Source of the DNA: Rhizobium sp. 007
GTDB taxonomy: Bacteria > Pseudomonadota > Alphaproteobacteria > Rhizobiales > Rhizobiaceae
NCBI RefSeq assembly: GCF_015353075.1
Contig: NZ_CP064188.1
Span: forward strand, 868,001 to 932,000
DNA length: 64,000 bases
Direction: 5' to 3'
How positions within the stretch are numbered: position 1 is the first letter of the stretch; each line of letters starts with the position of its first letter. A program made the translations under genes and the position numbers. The notes below the pieces were generated by a model, which was not told the origin of the DNA, ran no database searches, and was given only the letters and a program-made list of their open reading frames with translations. Positions 61,739-64,000 of the stretch are shown piece by piece.

Positions 61739-62863
61739 CTACTGGTTTTCCTTCGACTGCCCCATGATCTCCTGCGCGGTGAAGTTGATGCCGCAGGTCG
61801 GGAAGGCATTGCCGACGAAGAAGTTGTCGGATTGATCGGGATAAAAGTCCTGGCCTTCCTTGAAATTCGGGTCTTCAACAATTGCCAGCGGCAGCTTGAT
61901 GGATTGCGGCACGACCTTTCCTTCAAGCGCAGCAATCGCCGTCTTGATGGCAACCGCCACCTGTGCGGGTCCCGTACCGGCCGAGGAGCATTTCAGGCCC
62001 TCGGCGGCATGCTTGGCGCAGAACTTGCGAAAGCCGTTTTCGGTCTCTCCCCCGAAAGGCACAAACGGATGTCCGGCATCGATCATCGCCTGTACGACGC
62101 CGGTATCGCCGCCCTGCGCGGTGATGCCGTCAAATTTCTTGTGCACGGCAATTGCGTCAGCGGTCGCCTTTTGTGCTGTCGGATCGTCCCATTTTCCGAG
62201 CACTTCGACGACATCCCATTTCTTGCCGGTCGCAGCAAAGGTTTCGTGAATACCGTTGTGACGATCGGTATCGACCGAGGTGCCGGCAACGCCGCGCACT
62301 TCGAGAACCTTGCCGCCGTCAGGCAGGTGCTTTGCCAGCCAGTTTGCCCACAATACGCCGAGGCCCTTCTGATCGACGTTGACGTTGATTGCGTCTTCGG
62401 TGTCAAGGATGTTGTCGAAGGCGACCAGGATGACGCCGGCCTGCTTGGCGCGCTTGATGACCGGTCCGAATGCCGTCGGGTTCTGCGCATTGACGACGAT
62501 GGCGTCATAGCCTGAATCGATGAAGTTGTTGATTGCCGAAATTTGCGCAGGCACGTCCTCGCCGGTCGAAACGACCTTGAACTCCTTGAGTTTTGAGGCG
62601 ACATCCGGCTGCGCGGCATAGGCTTTCGCCGTCTGGATCATCTGGATGCGCCAGGTATTGGCGATATAGCCGTTGGCGAGCGCTATGCGGTAGGGGCCGT
62701 CCTTCTTTGGAAACTTGAAGAACTTGGTTTCTGCCGCCCACGGCACGAAGCAGTCAGCTTCGGCCGCAGGCCCGCTGACGATTTCCGGCTCTGCAAGGGC
62801 CGTGGAGTGGGAAAGCGTGAATGCAGCCGCGGCCAGGATGCCGCCGACCAATGTCTTATACAT
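61739..62863 (-). CDS. CUT2-type ABC transporter, substrate-binding protein
   Basis: The 374-residue protein has a Sec signal peptide (cleavage after ALA, about residue 24) and a peripla_BP_4-type fold (YRIALANGYIANTWRIQMIQ; DAIVVNAQNPTAFGPVIKRA; ILVAFDN). Three Cys residues occur in the mature part (EADCFVPW, RKFCAKH, LKCSS) plus one near the end (FPTCGINF), which could form disulfides. GGGAGGATTCG precedes ATG 62863. No enzyme or regulator gene is linked on this side, so the ligand cannot be guessed. Confidence 0.9.
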   Translation of the reverse strand: MYKTLVGGILAAAAFTLSHSTALAEPEIVSGPAAEADCFVPWAAETKFFKFPKKDGPYRIALANGYIANTWRIQMIQTAKAYAAQPDVASKLKEFKVVSTGEDVPAQISAINNFIDSGYDAIVVNAQNPTAFGPVIKRAKQAGVILVAFDNILDTEDAINVNVDQKGLGVLWANWLAKHLPDGGKVLEVRGVAGTSVDTDRHNGIHETFAATGKKWDVVEVLGKWDDPTAQKATADAIAVHKKFDGITAQGGDTGVVQAMIDAGHPFVPFGGETENGFRKFCAKHAAEGLKCSSAGTGPAQVAVAIKTAIAALEGKVVPQSIKLPLAIVEDPNFKEGQDFYPDQSDNFFVGNAFPTCGINFTAQEIMGQSKENQ

Positions 62864-63474
62864 CGAATCCTCCCATTGTTGCCGTGCTTGGACTGGCATC
62901 GAATGGGTGTCGGCATCATCGACGTTCCGCTGCGGATTGTTTTCTGCAGTCGGGTGCCGGTCCGGCAAGGCATGTCGATACGCTATCCAGATGACGTCAG
63001 ACGGGCTCCTCTCCCCTGCGTCATGCGGGCGATGCTAGCGCTGCCAACCATGATTGTAAAGCGGCCTGGAATGACCTGCTCTGTCAGGGATTCTTGCGAT
63101 TCAGAAGCATTGCATTTTTGAGCAATCGATGTCCAAACCGAGATTGATGGCGGGTCTTTCTGCTGCGGCCTTTCCGTGGCGCGGACCTTTAAACCGGCAC
63201 TGGATATGCCACAACCTAGCGGCGCGGATGAAGGCCGTCTGTGCCCATGCGGCCGTTGTGGAGCCACGGCCAAGCCCTCCGCGGGGTTCGAGGCCTATTT
63301 GGAGGCATCGCGCATCAGGCAAAACGCGGTGCAGCCATATTGGTTTTCAATCTTGCCAAACACGAAGAGCTTGCAGAAGCGTTGCGCGGCAAACTCTGGC
63401 CGGCCAGTGTTGAGGCATTGCTATTGCCTAAACGGGCCGGACGCAGCCGCTCCGGTGGAATTTGCTAGCTCCGT
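62864..63474. other. 610 bp intergenic region, no supported gene
   Basis: The stretch separates the binding-protein start and the end of the DctD-like gene, both on the minus strand. It must contain the promoter of the ABC operon. Short frames on both strands (for example 63129-63413 and 63241-63468) give no recognised family and have no ribosome sites. One translation (ILVFNLAKHEELAEALRGKL) looks protein-like and may be a decayed gene fragment. Confidence 0.45.
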
Positions 63475-64000
63475 TTAAATCTGCCCGGATTTGGATGCTG
63501 CGAATTGACTGCGGACGATGCCGTGGCGCTGGAGCTTGTCGTAAAAAGTCTTGCGCGGTATGCCGAGCTCCGCAATCGTGCGGCGGACGTCGCCGCCATT
63601 GGCATCGAGCGCCTCACGGATGATGCTGGCTTCATAGCGGTCCAGTCTATCGGGCAGCGGAAGCACTTCGCCCGTCTCAGGTGCCGACGGCCGTGTACTT
63701 GCCGGTAACTGCTCAACGCCGAGGACGAAGCGTTCGGCAAAGTGCGACAGCTCGCGCACGTTGCCTGGCCAGCCGTGACCCTGCAAATGACGTTGAACGG
63801 CTGACGAGATCGCCGGAACTTCGCGTTTGAACCGGGACGCCGCGCGTTCGGCAAAATGGCCAAAGAGGAGGGGGATGTCGTCTCGGCGTTCTCTAAGCGG
63901 CGGGATCGAGATCGTGACCACATTGAGCCGATAATAGAGATCCTCACGAAAACCCCCACGCTGTTCCGGGTCTCCAAGATCCACCTTTGCGGCGGCGACG
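63475..64000 (-). CDS. Sigma-54-dependent response regulator, DctD-like (C-terminal part)
   Basis: The visible 174 residues are the end of an NtrC-family activator; the gene runs off the right edge. The AAA+ domain tail is clear ([20 protein letters not shown] then [39 protein letters not shown] with the sensor II Arg). A Fis-type helix-turn-helix closes the protein ([20 protein letters not shown] then [15 protein letters not shown]). The [20 protein letters not shown] segment strongly resembles DctD, the C4-dicarboxylate transport regulator. The sensor kinase and dctA are not in the window, so DctD itself is likely but not proven. Confidence 0.85.
   Translation of the reverse strand, partial: VAAAKVDLGDPEQRGGFREDLYYRLNVVTISIPPLRERRDDIPLLFGHFAERAASRFKREVPAISSAVQRHLQGHGWPGNVRELSHFAERFVLGVEQLPASTRPSAPETGEVLPLPDRLDRYEASIIREALDANGGDVRRTIAELGIPRKTFYDKLQRHGIVRSQFAASKSGQI

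Noticed and set aside
63129..63468. Overlapping short frames between the ABC operon and the DctD-like gene
   Set aside because: No ribosome site and no recognised domain; at best a decayed gene fragment.
63465..63977. 170-codon minus-strand frame over the DctD-like gene
   Set aside because: Alternative frame of a clearly identified AAA+/Fis-type C-terminus.
1..64000. CRISPR arrays, tRNA or rRNA genes, replication origin
   Set aside because: No spaced direct repeats, cloverleaf-like or rRNA-like stretches, or repABC-type sequences were noticed; short RNAs could be missed without a covariance search.

Overview
The window is high-GC DNA from an alphaproteobacterium, most likely a member of the Rhizobium/Agrobacterium group. 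The pointers are BioR-type boxes (TTATCTATAA) beside a bioR gene and a bioBFDA-bioZ operon, a likely RirA-type iron box (TGA-N9-TCA) at a fhu locus, promoters resembling the EcfG/RpoE2 stress consensus (GGAAC-N16-CGTT), a DctD-like sigma-54 activator and a dense set of solute-binding-protein ABC transporters. No rRNA, tRNA, ribosomal protein, replication or CRISPR sequence was seen. The mix of catabolic ABC operons with panCB and bio genes resembles the large secondary replicons (chromids, megaplasmids) of rhizobia, but that is inference.

Layout. (1) 1-1584: a Phd-type antitoxin with the start of its toxin gene cut by the window edge, a 560 bp gene-poor stretch and a metallophosphoesterase. 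(2) 1912-2817: an HtrA-like protein whose catalytic triad has been replaced. (3) 2867-11051: a LacI-controlled cluster with a CUT2-type ABC transporter, a phosphotriesterase-like hydrolase, a glutamine-amidotransferase-like protein, an antisense PfkB kinase, a BtpA-family protein and a TenA_E-like protein. I know of no pathway that matches this set. (4) 11296-13294: an AbiEi remnant followed by small stress-type genes (YbhB, DUF2267, CBS), two of them behind EcfG-like promoters. (5) 13410-27238: an acid-sugar island for D-erythronate and L-threonate (DenD, OtnI, LtnD, OtnK, OtnC) with a CUT1 ABC transporter, extra dehydrogenases and two regulators (GntR/FadR and LacI types). (6) 27370-29075: panC-panB. 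(7) 29323-37170: a DUF899 protein, a LuxR-type regulator, an IS3 orfA remnant and a type I secretion operon with two glycine-rich repeat proteins. (8) 37555-44367: an AraC regulator and a likely ribitol operon (XylFGH-like ABC transporter, ribitol dehydrogenase-like SDR, pentulose kinase). (9) 44399-52197: ferric-siderophore uptake (fhuC, fhuA, fhuD, fhuB) divergent from an ABC exporter. (10) 52245-58108: bioR and bioBFDA-bioZ. (11) 58146-62863: a CUT2-type ABC transporter without linked catabolic genes. (12) 63475-64000: the C-terminus of a DctD-like activator.

How the genes work together. Most of the window follows one plan: a one-component regulator next to an ABC importer and the enzymes that feed the imported carbon source into central metabolism. 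The tetronate enzymes would give dihydroxyacetone phosphate. The ribitol enzymes would give D-ribulose 5-phosphate. The biosynthetic blocks (pantothenate, biotin) and the iron block are self-contained. Three of the importer operons carry a perfect hairpin directly after the binding-protein gene, which fits unequal expression of binding protein and membrane parts.

The most unusual items are the LacI/PTE/BtpA/TenA cluster with its embedded antisense kinase, the repeat-protein type I secretion operon whose ATPase lacks a canonical LSGGQ signature, and the HtrA-like protein without catalytic residues. All functional calls are from reading the sequence; no database search was run.
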